A DNA stretch of 49,768 nt from Nitrospirota bacterium (GTDB taxonomy: Bacteria > Nitrospirota > Leptospirillia > Leptospirillales > Leptospirillaceae): the NCBI GenBank assembly GCA_021810805.1, contig JAJZHW010000012.1, positions 1 to 49,768 on the forward strand, in the 5' to 3' direction. The position numbers and the translations under genes are program-made. Position 1 is the stretch's first letter; each line of letters opens with the position of its first letter. Positions 8,520-16,608 of this stretch are shown piece by piece. The notes beneath the pieces are model-generated. The model saw only the letters and a program-made list of their open reading frames with translations. It had not been told where the DNA came from and did no database searches.

Positions 8520-8548
8520 TTGACAATGACTTGATGGGGTGGTGTAAT
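8520..8548 (+). promoter_or_regulatory. Sigma70 promoter of the cytochrome c gene
   Basis: A perfect -35 TTGACA (8520-8525), an ideal 17-nt spacer and TGTAAT (8543-8548, five of six). Transcription from about 8555 leaves a leader of about 140 nt before the cytochrome gene. This is one of the best promoter matches in the window. Confidence 0.8.
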
Positions 8549-8695
8549 GAGCCCTGTTTCTCCAAAAAATCATCGCAAAATCCCGGAAGTCATCCATGGC
8601 CTCCTTCCGAATCATTGTTCGAGAATGGAATCTTAACTGACTCCGTCCCTTTGCGATGCGATTAATTTTGATCAACTCTACGGAGGGTCCGTCTT

Positions 8696-9250
8696 ATGAA
8701 AACATGGAAAATGGCCGTTCTCGGTGTCGCTGCCATCGGTTTCTCCGCGATGAGCGCCAACGCCGGCGAGCTCGACATCCTTAAGCCCCGCGTTCCTGCC
8801 GACCAGATCGCAGCGGCAAAAGCGATGAAGCCCCCCTTCGCCGTGACCCAGGACATGATTGCCAAGGGCAAGGATGTCTTCAACGGTGCTGGAACCTGCT
8901 ACACCTGCCACGGTGCCGCCGGAGACGGAAATGGTCCTGGCGCAGCCGGAATGGATCCCGCTCCCCGCAATTTCACCAATGCCAAGTTTGAGCAGGCCCG
9001 GACCGCCGGCGAGATGTACTGGGTCGTCGCCAACGGCTCCCCCCTTCAGCCCGCCATGGTCGGTTTCGTGACCGCAGGTCAGATCACCGAGAAGCAGGCC
9101 TGGGAAGCTGTCATCTACGAAAGAAGCCTTGGATGTGGCGGCGATATGTCCTGCGTCGAAGGGTCGGCCGATTGGGTCAGCAAGCAGCCCGTGAAGGAAG
9201 AGGCCGCTGGCAACATCAAGCCCGAATTCCTCAACACCGCAGCGAAGTAA
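8696..9250 (+). CDS. Periplasmic single-heme cytochrome c
   Basis: A 184-residue class I c-type cytochrome. A Sec signal peptide (MKTWKMAVLG..., cleavage at SANA-GELD, residue 23) is followed by one heme-attachment site CYTCH (68-72) with His72 as proximal ligand; Met121 in PAMVGF is the likely distal ligand. Gly/Pro-rich GDGNGPGAAG after the heme site is typical of soluble electron carriers. Two extra cysteines (147 and 153) could form a disulfide. A strong GGAGGG lies 9 nt before the ATG. It is a monocistronic gene with an excellent promoter, consistent with high expression of an electron-transfer protein. The partner oxidase or reductase is not in the window. Confidence 0.9.
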   Translation: MKTWKMAVLGVAAIGFSAMSANAGELDILKPRVPADQIAAAKAMKPPFAVTQDMIAKGKDVFNGAGTCYTCHGAAGDGNGPGAAGMDPAPRNFTNAKFEQARTAGEMYWVVANGSPLQPAMVGFVTAGQITEKQAWEAVIYERSLGCGGDMSCVEGSADWVSKQPVKEEAAGNIKPEFLNTAAK

Positions 9251-9268
9251 TCGTCCTTTCCAAAAAGT

Positions 9269-9291
9269 CAGGGAGGGAAACCCCCTCCCTG
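9269..9291 (+). terminator. Hairpin after the cytochrome gene
   Basis: CAGGGAGG (9269-9276) pairs with CCTCCCTG (9284-9291) around an 8-nt loop, 18 nt after the stop codon. No T run follows, so it may act as an mRNA 3'-stabilising hairpin or a weak terminator. Confidence 0.5.
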
Positions 9292-9318
9292 CACTTCGAT
9301 TGATTTCGAATGAATAAC

Positions 9319-9348
9319 TTGACAAAATGTGAGGAAGTCATATTTAAT
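9319..9348 (+). promoter_or_regulatory. Sigma70 promoter upstream of rho
   Basis: TTGACA (9319-9324), an 18-nt spacer and TTTAAT (9343-9348, five of six). The predicted leader to the rho ATG is about 430 nt long and holds no gene I can support; an open frame at 9424-9807 has no family resemblance. The long leader is discussed as a finding. Confidence 0.65.
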
Positions 9349-9782
9349 CGTTGTAGTCTCAGTCTTTGAGGTGGTCCTAGGCATCCCGTTGCATGAATGT
9401 GACCCCCCGACGCACCTTTACGGATGAAATCTTCCGGCAAAGGGATCGCACTCCGATCGCCCATCCAAGAGAACCTCCATCGGCCATCCACACACCCATT
9501 CCTACCGGAAAGTTCTTGGAAAAGACCTGACAATGCCGATTCTTCAGGATTGAATCTGTGCCGTTCGATTGTGGGCGGTGACGTCCAGACACTGTCCTCT
9601 GGAACAAAACGAATTCGACACTGGAGAAAAAATCGCGAGGCTTTCTTCTCTGGAGACATTGAGGCAGGAGAGACAGGAAAGATCGACCTCCCTGGCCACC
9701 GTGTCACGATGAAGAGGGCAGACGCCCCCAACCCGCCATACAAGACTCGCCTTCCCAAAGCCGACGAAGGAGTTCCGGAAAG

Positions 9783-11054
9783 ATGGACGACAAAGAAAAC
9801 TGCGTAAACCTGGCCGAGCTCAAGGAAAAGAGCATTGCCGACCTGACAGACATTGCCAAGTCCTATCACATTGAAGGCGCGGTCAATCTGCGAAAGCAGG
9901 ATTTGATCTTTGCCATTCTCCAGGCCCAGTCCGAAAAAAATGGCGTCATTTACGGCGAAGGAGTTCTCGAAACACTCCAGGACGGATTCGGATTCCTGCG
10001 CTCCCCCCTCTACAACTACCTTCCCGGCCCCGACGACATCTATGTCTCCCCCTCCCAGATCCGCCGGTTCAATCTGCGAACCGGGGACACCATTTGGGGA
10101 CAGATCCGTCCTCCCAAGGAAGGCGAGCGCTACTTCGCGATGCTCAAGGTGGAAAAGGTCAACTTCGAGGACTCCGAAGTCGGGCGGGAGAAAATCCTGT
10201 TCGACAACCTGACCCCCCTCTATCCCATGGAGCGGATTCGTCTCGAGAACAACCCCGAAGATCTCTCGATGCGGGTCATCGATCTTCTCACTCCCATCGG
10301 CAAGGGCCAGCGCGGACTGATCGTGGCTCCTCCCCGTACGGGAAAGACCGTCCTTCTCCAGGGGATCGCCAAGGCGATCGCCAAGAACCACCCGGAAATC
10401 TCCCTGATCGTTCTTCTGATCGACGAACGCCCGGAAGAGGTCACCGACATGATCCGTCAGGTCAAGGGAGAGGTGGTGAGCTCCACCTTCGACGAACCGC
10501 CACAAAGACACATTCAGGTGGCAGAAATGGTTCTCGAAAAAGCCAAGCGGCTGGCCGAGTCCCAAAAGGATGTGGTCATTCTCCTCGACAGCATCACCCG
10601 TCTCGCCCGCGCCTTCAACATCGTCACCCCCCCGTCGGGCAAGGTTCTCTCCGGAGGTCTCGACTCCAACGCTCTCCAGCGGCCCAAGAGATTCTTCGGT
10701 TCGGCCCGGAATATTGAAGAAGGGGGAAGCCTCACCATCATCGCCACCGCCCTGATCGATACGGGAAGCCGCATGGACGACGTTATCTTCGAAGAGTTCA
10801 AGGGAACCGGCAACATGGAGCTCCACCTCGACAGGAATCTGGCCGATCGGCGAATCTTTCCCGCCATCAACGCCACCACATCGGGCACCCGAAAAGAAGA
10901 GCTCTTGCTGGACAAGGACGATATCAATAAAATATGGATACTCCGCAAGGCAATGAACTCGAACAATGCGCAAGAGGATATGGAGTACCTGTTGAGCAAT
11001 ATGAAGGGAAGCCGAAGCAACAAGGACTTCCTCGAGAAAATGATGAAAGGCTGA
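9783..11054 (+). CDS. rho: Transcription termination factor Rho
   Basis: Hexameric RNA-dependent ATPase/helicase that terminates transcription. A Rho-N helix-extension domain (about residues 8-50, [20 protein letters not shown]) is followed by the cold-shock-like RNA-binding domain ([15 protein letters not shown], about 60-130) and the ATPase core. The core has Walker A in [21 protein letters not shown], the Walker B region [14 protein letters not shown] and the Q-loop/P-loop region [20 protein letters not shown]. 423 residues is the normal length. AAGGAG lies about 10 nt before the ATG. It heads a run of same-strand genes (rpmE, prfA, prmC, murA and his). Confidence 0.97.
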   Translation: MDDKENCVNLAELKEKSIADLTDIAKSYHIEGAVNLRKQDLIFAILQAQSEKNGVIYGEGVLETLQDGFGFLRSPLYNYLPGPDDIYVSPSQIRRFNLRTGDTIWGQIRPPKEGERYFAMLKVEKVNFEDSEVGREKILFDNLTPLYPMERIRLENNPEDLSMRVIDLLTPIGKGQRGLIVAPPRTGKTVLLQGIAKAIAKNHPEISLIVLLIDERPEEVTDMIRQVKGEVVSSTFDEPPQRHIQVAEMVLEKAKRLAESQKDVVILLDSITRLARAFNIVTPPSGKVLSGGLDSNALQRPKRFFGSARNIEEGGSLTIIATALIDTGSRMDDVIFEEFKGTGNMELHLDRNLADRRIFPAINATTSGTRKEELLLDKDDINKIWILRKAMNSNNAQEDMEYLLSNMKGSRSNKDFLEKMMKG

Positions 11055-11105
11055 CAGCGCCCTTGAATCATTTCCACCCATGGTCCATCTAAGGAGAGAT
11101 CTCTC

Positions 11106-11321
11106 ATGAAAAAAGGAATTCACCCCAGCTACAACACCGCCACGGTCAACTGTGCCTGCGGCAATGTCTTCGAGACCCGGACCACCGTCGGGAACCTTCA
11201 CCTTGATATCTGCAACATGTGCCATCCCTTCTTCACCGGGACCCAGAAGATCATCGACACCGAAGGCCGCGTGGAGCGCTTCATGAAGAAGTACCGCAAA
11301 GAGGACGCGAAAAAAGGCTGA
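11106..11321 (+). CDS. rpmE: 50S ribosomal protein L31 (zinc-binding form)
   Basis: A 71-residue ribosomal protein L31 of the zinc-binding (C+) type. It has CAC near the N-terminus and CNMC later, supplying the four cysteines that bind zinc, and the family sequence KKGIHPSY at the start plus [26 protein letters not shown] precedes the ATG. It sits 51 nt after rho and 13 nt before prfA, a common translation-gene arrangement. Confidence 0.96.
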   Translation: MKKGIHPSYNTATVNCACGNVFETRTTVGNLHLDICNMCHPFFTGTQKIIDTEGRVERFMKKYRKEDAKKG

Positions 11322-11334
11322 GGACACCCTCCCC

Positions 11335-12423
11335 ATGGATGTCACACCCGGCATTCTCGAGAAGATTATTCCGAGACTCCAGTCGATGCGCGATCGATTC
11401 GACGAACTCTCCGGGAAGATGGCCAGCCCCGAAATCGCCCGCTCTCCTGACACCTATCGAAAGCTCGCCATGGACCAGGCGGAGCTTGCTCCGGTGGTCG
11501 AGCTGTATGATCAGTGGAAAAGGCTTCGCAAGGAGCAGGAAGAGCTGGAGCTGATCCGGGACGATCCCCAGATGGCAGAGCTTGTCTCGGGAGAGGACCG
11601 CAGGCTTCGGGAAGTTCTCGAAGGAACCGAGCTGCGCCTTGTCGACGCGATCCTTCCCAAGGACCAGCGGGACGAACGAAATCTGTTTATCGAAATCCGG
11701 GCCGGAGCCGGGGGGGAAGAAGCCGCCCTCTTTGCCGCGGAGCTGGGTCGGATGTATCTTCGATTTATCGAAAAATCCGGATACCGCGCCGAGGTCATGG
11801 AGTCCAACGAAACCGACATCGGGGGATCCAAGGAATTCATCATCTATGTTCAGGGGCGGAACGCATTCAGCCGTCTCAAATATGAAAGCGGCGTCCATCG
11901 GGTTCAGCGGGTTCCCGTGACCGAGGCAGGGGGGCGGATCCATACATCGACGGTCACCGTGGCCATCCTTCCGGAGGCCAGCGAGATCGAGGTGGACATC
12001 GAACAGAAGGATCTTCGCATCGACACCTTCTGCTCCTCCGGAGCCGGCGGCCAAAGTGTGAATACGACCTATTCGGCGGTTCGCATCACCCATATTCCCT
12101 CAGGGATCGTGGTGAGTTGCCAGGATGAACGCTCCCAGCTCAAGAACCGCGCCAAGGCCATGGCCGTTCTCCGATCCCGCCTTCTCGAGCAGGAGGTTTC
12201 TCGCCAGAATCAGGAGATCGCCTCCCAACGAAAGACCCTTGTGGGTTCCGGAGACCGTTCCGAACGCATCCGGACCTATAACTTTCCCCAGAATCGCGTG
12301 ACGGATCACCGGATCGGCCTGACCCTCTACCAGCTCGACCGGGTAATGGAGGGTGAAATCGAGCCCCTTGTCGACGCCCTCAGAGCCCACGACAGGGCCG
12401 AGGAGATCAAGAATATCTCCTGA
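11335..12423 (+). CDS. prfA: Peptide chain release factor 1
   Basis: Recognises UAA and UAG stop codons and triggers release of the peptide. The stop-recognition tripeptide PVT (residues 194-196) is the PxT signature of RF1 (RF2 has SPF), and the catalytic GGQ lies at 238-240 within GAGGQSVNT. 362 residues is the usual length. It is directly followed by prmC, whose product methylates the glutamine of GGQ. As the UAG-reading factor it is relevant to the amber-interrupted gene at 39.5 kb. Confidence 0.97.
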   Translation: MDVTPGILEKIIPRLQSMRDRFDELSGKMASPEIARSPDTYRKLAMDQAELAPVVELYDQWKRLRKEQEELELIRDDPQMAELVSGEDRRLREVLEGTELRLVDAILPKDQRDERNLFIEIRAGAGGEEAALFAAELGRMYLRFIEKSGYRAEVMESNETDIGGSKEFIIYVQGRNAFSRLKYESGVHRVQRVPVTEAGGRIHTSTVTVAILPEASEIEVDIEQKDLRIDTFCSSGAGGQSVNTTYSAVRITHIPSGIVVSCQDERSQLKNRAKAMAVLRSRLLEQEVSRQNQEIASQRKTLVGSGDRSERIRTYNFPQNRVTDHRIGLTLYQLDRVMEGEIEPLVDALRAHDRAEEIKNIS

Positions 12424-13303
12424 CACCTCTCCGTCCCCCGCCCCCAACACCGTCGAAGAGTGGCTTCGCTGGGGGAGGGCTCAGCTTGGAGGGCTCGAGG
12501 ATCCGGAAAGAGAGGCGAGGCTCCTGATGTCCGCCCTTCTTGGCTCGGGAACGGCCCCCTGGACCCGATCAAGGGACCCTCTCGAAAAGGCGCTGTCGAC
12601 CCGTTATGGCTCATGGATCATGCGGCGGGCCGCCAGGGAACCCCATCATCTGATCACGGGGGAGATTACCTTTTGCGGACGGTCATTTTTTCTCGCCCCG
12701 GGCGTTCTGATCCCCCGCCCTGAAACGGAACAGCTCGTCGACGTGGCCCTTCGCCATATCGCCTCCAGGAAGAGGAGCGAGACCCTTCGGTTCCTCGATC
12801 TGGGCGCCGGGAGCGGAATCATCGCCATCTCTCTTCTTCTCGAACGGCCAGAAGCCCAGGCCATCGCCGTGGAAAGGGAGCCGCTGGCTCTCGCCACTCT
12901 TCGCGAAAACAGGCTTCGCCACGGCCTCGTCGACCGCTTGGCCATCCTCCGGGGAGACTGGGAAGAGATGTTTGGGGATCAGCCGGCCTTTGACTGCATT
13001 CTCTCCAACCCCCCCTATATCCCCACGGCCACGATCCCCACACTCGAGCCGGAGGTTCGGGATTTCGAACCGATCCGTGCCCTTGACGGCGGACCGGACG
13101 GGCTGGATCCCTACCGGAAGATTCTTCCCAGAGCCTTTCGACTGATCCGGAAGGGGGGGCTCATCGCCCTCGAAATCGGCGACGGAATGGGGGATCCCTC
13201 TCTCTTTTCCTTCATGGCGGGAGATAGGGACGGAGTCGCCGCACTTCCCACAATTATCAGGGACATCTCGGGACGAGACCGGATCGTCTTCTGGACACGA
13301 TAA
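12353..13303 (+). CDS. prmC: Release factor glutamine methyltransferase
   Basis: SAM-dependent methyltransferase that methylates the GGQ glutamine of release factors. It has an N-terminal helical domain (TVEEWLRWGRAQLGG), the SAM site LDLGAGSGIIAI and the catalytic NPPYIP motif in LSNPPYIP (about 13006-13023). The start is problematic. The only conventional codon giving the full N-terminus is a GTG at 12353, which lies deep inside prfA and directly abuts GGAGG with no spacing. An in-frame ATA at 12413 has AGGAG 7 nt upstream and gives a family-like N-terminus (296 residues); I favour it. Coordinates given use the conventional codon. Confidence 0.9.
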   Translation: MKSSPLSTPSEPTTGPRRSRISPDTSPSPAPNTVEEWLRWGRAQLGGLEDPEREARLLMSALLGSGTAPWTRSRDPLEKALSTRYGSWIMRRAAREPHHLITGEITFCGRSFFLAPGVLIPRPETEQLVDVALRHIASRKRSETLRFLDLGAGSGIIAISLLLERPEAQAIAVEREPLALATLRENRLRHGLVDRLAILRGDWEEMFGDQPAFDCILSNPPYIPTATIPTLEPEVRDFEPIRALDGGPDGLDPYRKILPRAFRLIRKGGLIALEIGDGMGDPSLFSFMAGDRDGVAALPTIIRDISGRDRIVFWTR

Positions 13304-13312
13304 GGACCACCC

Positions 13313-14623
13313 TTGGACGCATTCAGAATCGTCGGAGGCCATCCCCTTCGCGGATCGGTCAGAATTTCCGGCTCAAAAAACGCGGCCCTTCCGATCCTCT
13401 TCTCCTCCCTTCTGGGCGGATCCTTCTCCCTTTCGAACGTTCCCTGCCTTCGTGACGTCAGGACCACCCTCCTCCTCCTTGAGCAGCTGGGTATCCGCAT
13501 CTCCATCACGCATGATGGGCCCGTCATTCCGGAAACCGTCCCCCACAATTCCCCGGTCTGGTCAGACCGCCTGGAGATCGAAGAGGGGGACACCTCTTCC
13601 TTCGAGGCCCCCTACGACCTCGTTCGGACGATGCGAGCTTCGGTGCTTTGTCTGGGCCCTCTTCTGGCTCGAAGAAAAAAGGCTCGGGTCTCCCTTCCCG
13701 GAGGATGTCTCATCGGCGCCCGGCCCATCGATATGCACCTCAAGGCATTCGAGAGAATGGGGGCAAAAATTACCATTCATCATGGCTATATCGATGCCGA
13801 GACCGACGGACTCGAAGGGTGCGAGATCTCGCTCCCCTATCCGACGGTGACCGGAACAGAGAACATCATGATGGCCGCCGTCTTTGCCAAGGGCAAGACG
13901 ACGATCACCAACGCCGCGGAAGAACCCGAGATCATGGATCTGGCGAACTTTCTTGTGGCGCGGGGAGCCAGAATTTCCGGAGCCGGGAGCTCCACCATTC
14001 GAATTGACGGGGTGGATCGCCTCGACCCCGTGCACTTCTCCGTCATGTTCGACAGAATCGAAGCGGGAACATTCCTGGTCGGTGCCGCCCTTCTGGGGGA
14101 TGAGGTGACGATCGGAGAGGTCGATCCCGCCCCCCTCTCCTCCATTCTCGATGTCTTGATGGCAATGGGAGCCGAAACCGAAACGCATCCGGGAAAAATC
14201 ACCTTGGGAGCCATCAAGAAACCCCGGGGAGTCTCCCTTCGCACCCTCCCCTACCCGGGATTCCCCACGGACATGCAGGCCCAGATTCTCCCCCTCATGG
14301 CCATCGCGGAGGGTCCCTCCTCCGTCGTCGAAACCGTCTTCGAAAATCGATTCACCCATGTCATGGAGATGAATCGGATGGGGGCCAATATCGAAATCCA
14401 TGGATCACAGGCCATGGTCCGGGGAGGCAGCCGCCTCGAAGGGGCCACGGTGATGGCCTCCGATCTCCGGGCATCGGCCGGCCTCGTTCTGGCAGGACTG
14501 ATCGCCGAAGGAGAGACCGAGGTGAAGCGGGTCTACCATATCGACCGGGGCTACGAGGCGATCGAGAAGAAACTTGAGGCCCTGGGGGCCCGGATCAAAC
14601 GCATTCAGGAGGATCTCCCATAA
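13313..14623 (+). CDS. murA: UDP-N-acetylglucosamine 1-carboxyvinyltransferase
   Basis: First committed step of peptidoglycan synthesis: transfers enolpyruvate from PEP to UDP-GlcNAc. It has the EPSP-synthase-like fold with ISGSKNAALPIL at the N-terminus and the active-site cysteine Cys132 in LPGGCLIGARPID; this Cys is the target of fosfomycin, and an Asp here would confer resistance. The start is TTG 13313, with AAGGA 7 nt upstream and the normal family N-terminus. 436 residues is typical. It lies between prmC and hisG; the stop codon overlaps the probable hisG start. Confidence 0.96.
   Translation: MDAFRIVGGHPLRGSVRISGSKNAALPILFSSLLGGSFSLSNVPCLRDVRTTLLLLEQLGIRISITHDGPVIPETVPHNSPVWSDRLEIEEGDTSSFEAPYDLVRTMRASVLCLGPLLARRKKARVSLPGGCLIGARPIDMHLKAFERMGAKITIHHGYIDAETDGLEGCEISLPYPTVTGTENIMMAAVFAKGKTTITNAAEEPEIMDLANFLVARGARISGAGSSTIRIDGVDRLDPVHFSVMFDRIEAGTFLVGAALLGDEVTIGEVDPAPLSSILDVLMAMGAETETHPGKITLGAIKKPRGVSLRTLPYPGFPTDMQAQILPLMAIAEGPSSVVETVFENRFTHVMEMNRMGANIEIHGSQAMVRGGSRLEGATVMASDLRASAGLVLAGLIAEGETEVKRVYHIDRGYEAIEKKLEALGARIKRIQEDLP
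14607..14622 (+). promoter_or_regulatory. Shine-Dalgarno and ATA initiation site of hisG
   Basis: AGGAGG (14607-14612), 7 nt, then ATA (14620-14622), overlapping the murA stop TAA in the form ATAA, exactly like the usual ATGA overlap. No ATG, GTG or TTG in this frame preserves the conserved HisG N-terminus. Confidence 0.55.
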
Positions 14624-15279
14624 ACGCTTCGCCACTGGTCCTGGCCCTTCCCAAGGGGAAGATGTTCGAGGACATCCTGAGCCTTCTCGAAAAAGGCGGC
14701 TACGGATTCAAGGATTACAAGGAGAATCCCCGGGCCCTGACCTCCCGCTCCGACTGCGGCTCCCTTTCCATCCTCTTTGTCCGTTCCACCGACGTCATCC
14801 CCTACGTGGAATTCGGGGGCGCCGATGCCGGAGTGGTCGGGCGAGACCAGATCGAAGAGCAGAACCGCGAGGTCATCTCCCCCCTGAACCTTAATATCGG
14901 GTATTGCCGGCTCGTGGTGGCGCGCCCCCAGGGGCACCGATCGGTCGGGGAGGAAAAGGGCGCGCTCCGGATCGCCACAAAATACCCGCGCATCACCGAG
15001 ACGCACTTTCTCTCTCGGGGAATCCCGGTTTCGATCCTCAAGCTTTATGGCTCGCTCGAGCTGGCTCCCCAGACAGGGCTTGCCGACTGGATTGTCGATC
15101 TGGTGGCCACAGGACGAACACTTCGGGAAAATCGCCTGGAAATCGAGGAGGAGATCCTTCCCTCGACGGCTCGCTTCATCGTGAACCCCTCCTCCTGGGC
15201 GACAAAAAACGACGCGGTCAGGACACTTATCGACAGGATCCGCCCCCACGTTCCTGATACTCCAGTGATTTCAGGGTAG
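14620..15279 (+). CDS. hisG: ATP phosphoribosyltransferase, short form
   Basis: First enzyme of histidine synthesis, joining ATP and PRPP. It is the short form (about 219 residues, no C-terminal regulatory domain), which elsewhere needs the HisZ regulatory partner; no hisZ lies nearby in this window. The conserved first strand LVLALPKGK is encoded upstream of the first ATG (14662), so that ATG cannot be the start. DAGVVGRDQIEE and the PRPP-binding region DLVATGRTLREN are present. The best start is ATA 14620 with AGGAGG 7 nt upstream; CTG 14635 or 14641 are alternatives lacking a spaced Shine-Dalgarno. First gene of the his operon. Confidence 0.93.
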   Translation: MNASPLVLALPKGKMFEDILSLLEKGGYGFKDYKENPRALTSRSDCGSLSILFVRSTDVIPYVEFGGADAGVVGRDQIEEQNREVISPLNLNIGYCRLVVARPQGHRSVGEEKGALRIATKYPRITETHFLSRGIPVSILKLYGSLELAPQTGLADWIVDLVATGRTLRENRLEIEEEILPSTARFIVNPSSWATKNDAVRTLIDRIRPHVPDTPVISG

Positions 15280-15291
15280 ACCGGAGGTCCG

Positions 15292-16608
15292 TTGAAGGCA
15301 ATTGTGACCCGAGTCCGCGACATTGACCACGCCCGGGAAATCCTGGCGCCCATCCTGGCGCGAGGAAAGGACGAAGAGGCTCGCTCGGTCAGAGACCGCG
15401 TGGGGGAGATTATCGTCTCGGTGCGGGAGGGCAAAAACGCTGCCCTTCTCAGTTGGGCCACCCGTCTCGACGGATTTTCCGGGACGGAGAGCGATCTCGA
15501 ACTGTCTCGAAAGGAGGCCGAGGCGGCCTGGACCAATCTCGACCCTGCCCTTCGGGAGGCTCTTGCCTATGCCACTGGTCGCATCCGAACCACGCATGAA
15601 GCCGCCCGCAAGGCCCTGGTCGATCTCCCGGCCGGACCCCAAGGGGGAATGAGATGGACCCCCCTCGACCGGGTGGCCGTCTACGTTCCCGGGGGGACGG
15701 CCCTCTACCCCTCGACAGTTCTCATGACCGCTACCGTGGCCCGGGTGGCCGGTGTCCGGGAGATATCGGTGCTGACACCCGCCGGTCCAGAGGGCATCGC
15801 CCCGGTAGTTCTCGCCGCCTGCCATGCCGCCGGAGTCGACCGGATCTTTCCGGTGGGAGGGGTCCACGGAATCGCCGCCTTGGCCTACGGGACGGAGACA
15901 CTTCCGGCTGTGGACGCCATCGTCGGCCCGGGCAATCGCTACGTGGCAGAGGCCAAGCGCCAGCTCTACGGAACCATCGCCATCGATATGATCGCCGGCC
16001 CCACGGAGGTCGTCATCCTCGCCGACCGGGGAGCGAGGGCCGACTGGGTGGCCGCCGACCTTCTGGCGCAGGCCGAGCACGATCTCCAGGCCTCTGCGGT
16101 CCTGCTCACCGACTCTCCGGACCTTGCGGAAAAGGTCTCGGAGGAGCTCGAACGCCAGCTTTCGACTCTTCCTCGGGAACGAATTGCCCGGGGGGCGCTC
16201 GAACGCTTTGGGGCGATCCTCGTCCTCAAATCCCTCAAAGAGGCGATTCGCGTCTCGGACCTTCTCGCCCCCGAACATCTCGAGCTCTGCGTGGCAGACC
16301 CCGGATCCATTGCCGGGGAGATCAAAAACGCCGGAGCGATATTTCTGGGCTCGGGGGTTCCGGAGGCGGCCGGAGATTACTGTTACGGGCCGAGCCATGT
16401 GCTTCCCACGAATGGAACCGCCCGATTTGCCTCTCCCGTGGGCATCGAAACCTTCCTGAAGAGAACCAGCCTTGTGGGAGATCCCGGAGGGGCCGAAAAG
16501 ATCCCGGAGCTCGACCGGATCCTGGAGGTCTCGGAAATCCTCGCCCGGGCGGAAGGGCTCGAAGGCCATGCCCGTTCGGCCGCCCTTCGCCGAAGGACCT
16601 CTCCGTGA
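15292..16608 (+). CDS. hisD: Histidinol dehydrogenase
   Basis: Zinc enzyme that oxidises histidinol to histidine in two NAD-dependent steps, the last of the pathway. Signatures: VGGVHGIAALAYGT, the NAD/substrate region VGPGNRYVAEAKRQ, IDMIAGPTEV, and the catalytic/zinc region DLLAQAEHD with EHLELCV. 438 residues is typical. It starts with TTG at 15292, with GGAGG 5 nt upstream. It ends in a 4-nt GTGA overlap with hisC. Confidence 0.96.
   Translation: MKAIVTRVRDIDHAREILAPILARGKDEEARSVRDRVGEIIVSVREGKNAALLSWATRLDGFSGTESDLELSRKEAEAAWTNLDPALREALAYATGRIRTTHEAARKALVDLPAGPQGGMRWTPLDRVAVYVPGGTALYPSTVLMTATVARVAGVREISVLTPAGPEGIAPVVLAACHAAGVDRIFPVGGVHGIAALAYGTETLPAVDAIVGPGNRYVAEAKRQLYGTIAIDMIAGPTEVVILADRGARADWVAADLLAQAEHDLQASAVLLTDSPDLAEKVSEELERQLSTLPRERIARGALERFGAILVLKSLKEAIRVSDLLAPEHLELCVADPGSIAGEIKNAGAIFLGSGVPEAAGDYCYGPSHVLPTNGTARFASPVGIETFLKRTSLVGDPGGAEKIPELDRILEVSEILARAEGLEGHARSAALRRRTSP

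Noticed and set aside
9424-9807. Possible 127-residue protein in the rho leader
   Set aside because: No Shine-Dalgarno, no recognisable motif, and it overlaps the rho start in another frame; kept as untranslated leader.
9231-11453. Minus-strand open frame of 740 codons opposite rho, rpmE and prfA
   Set aside because: It is antisense to three clear housekeeping genes, has no domain features and no ribosome site; typical of antisense frames in high-GC DNA.
15654-16604. Open frame of 677 codons running through hisD into hisC
   Set aside because: Only the part from 16605 has family features (HisC). The upstream part is an Arg/Gly/Pro-rich shadow of hisD produced by GC-rich third positions.
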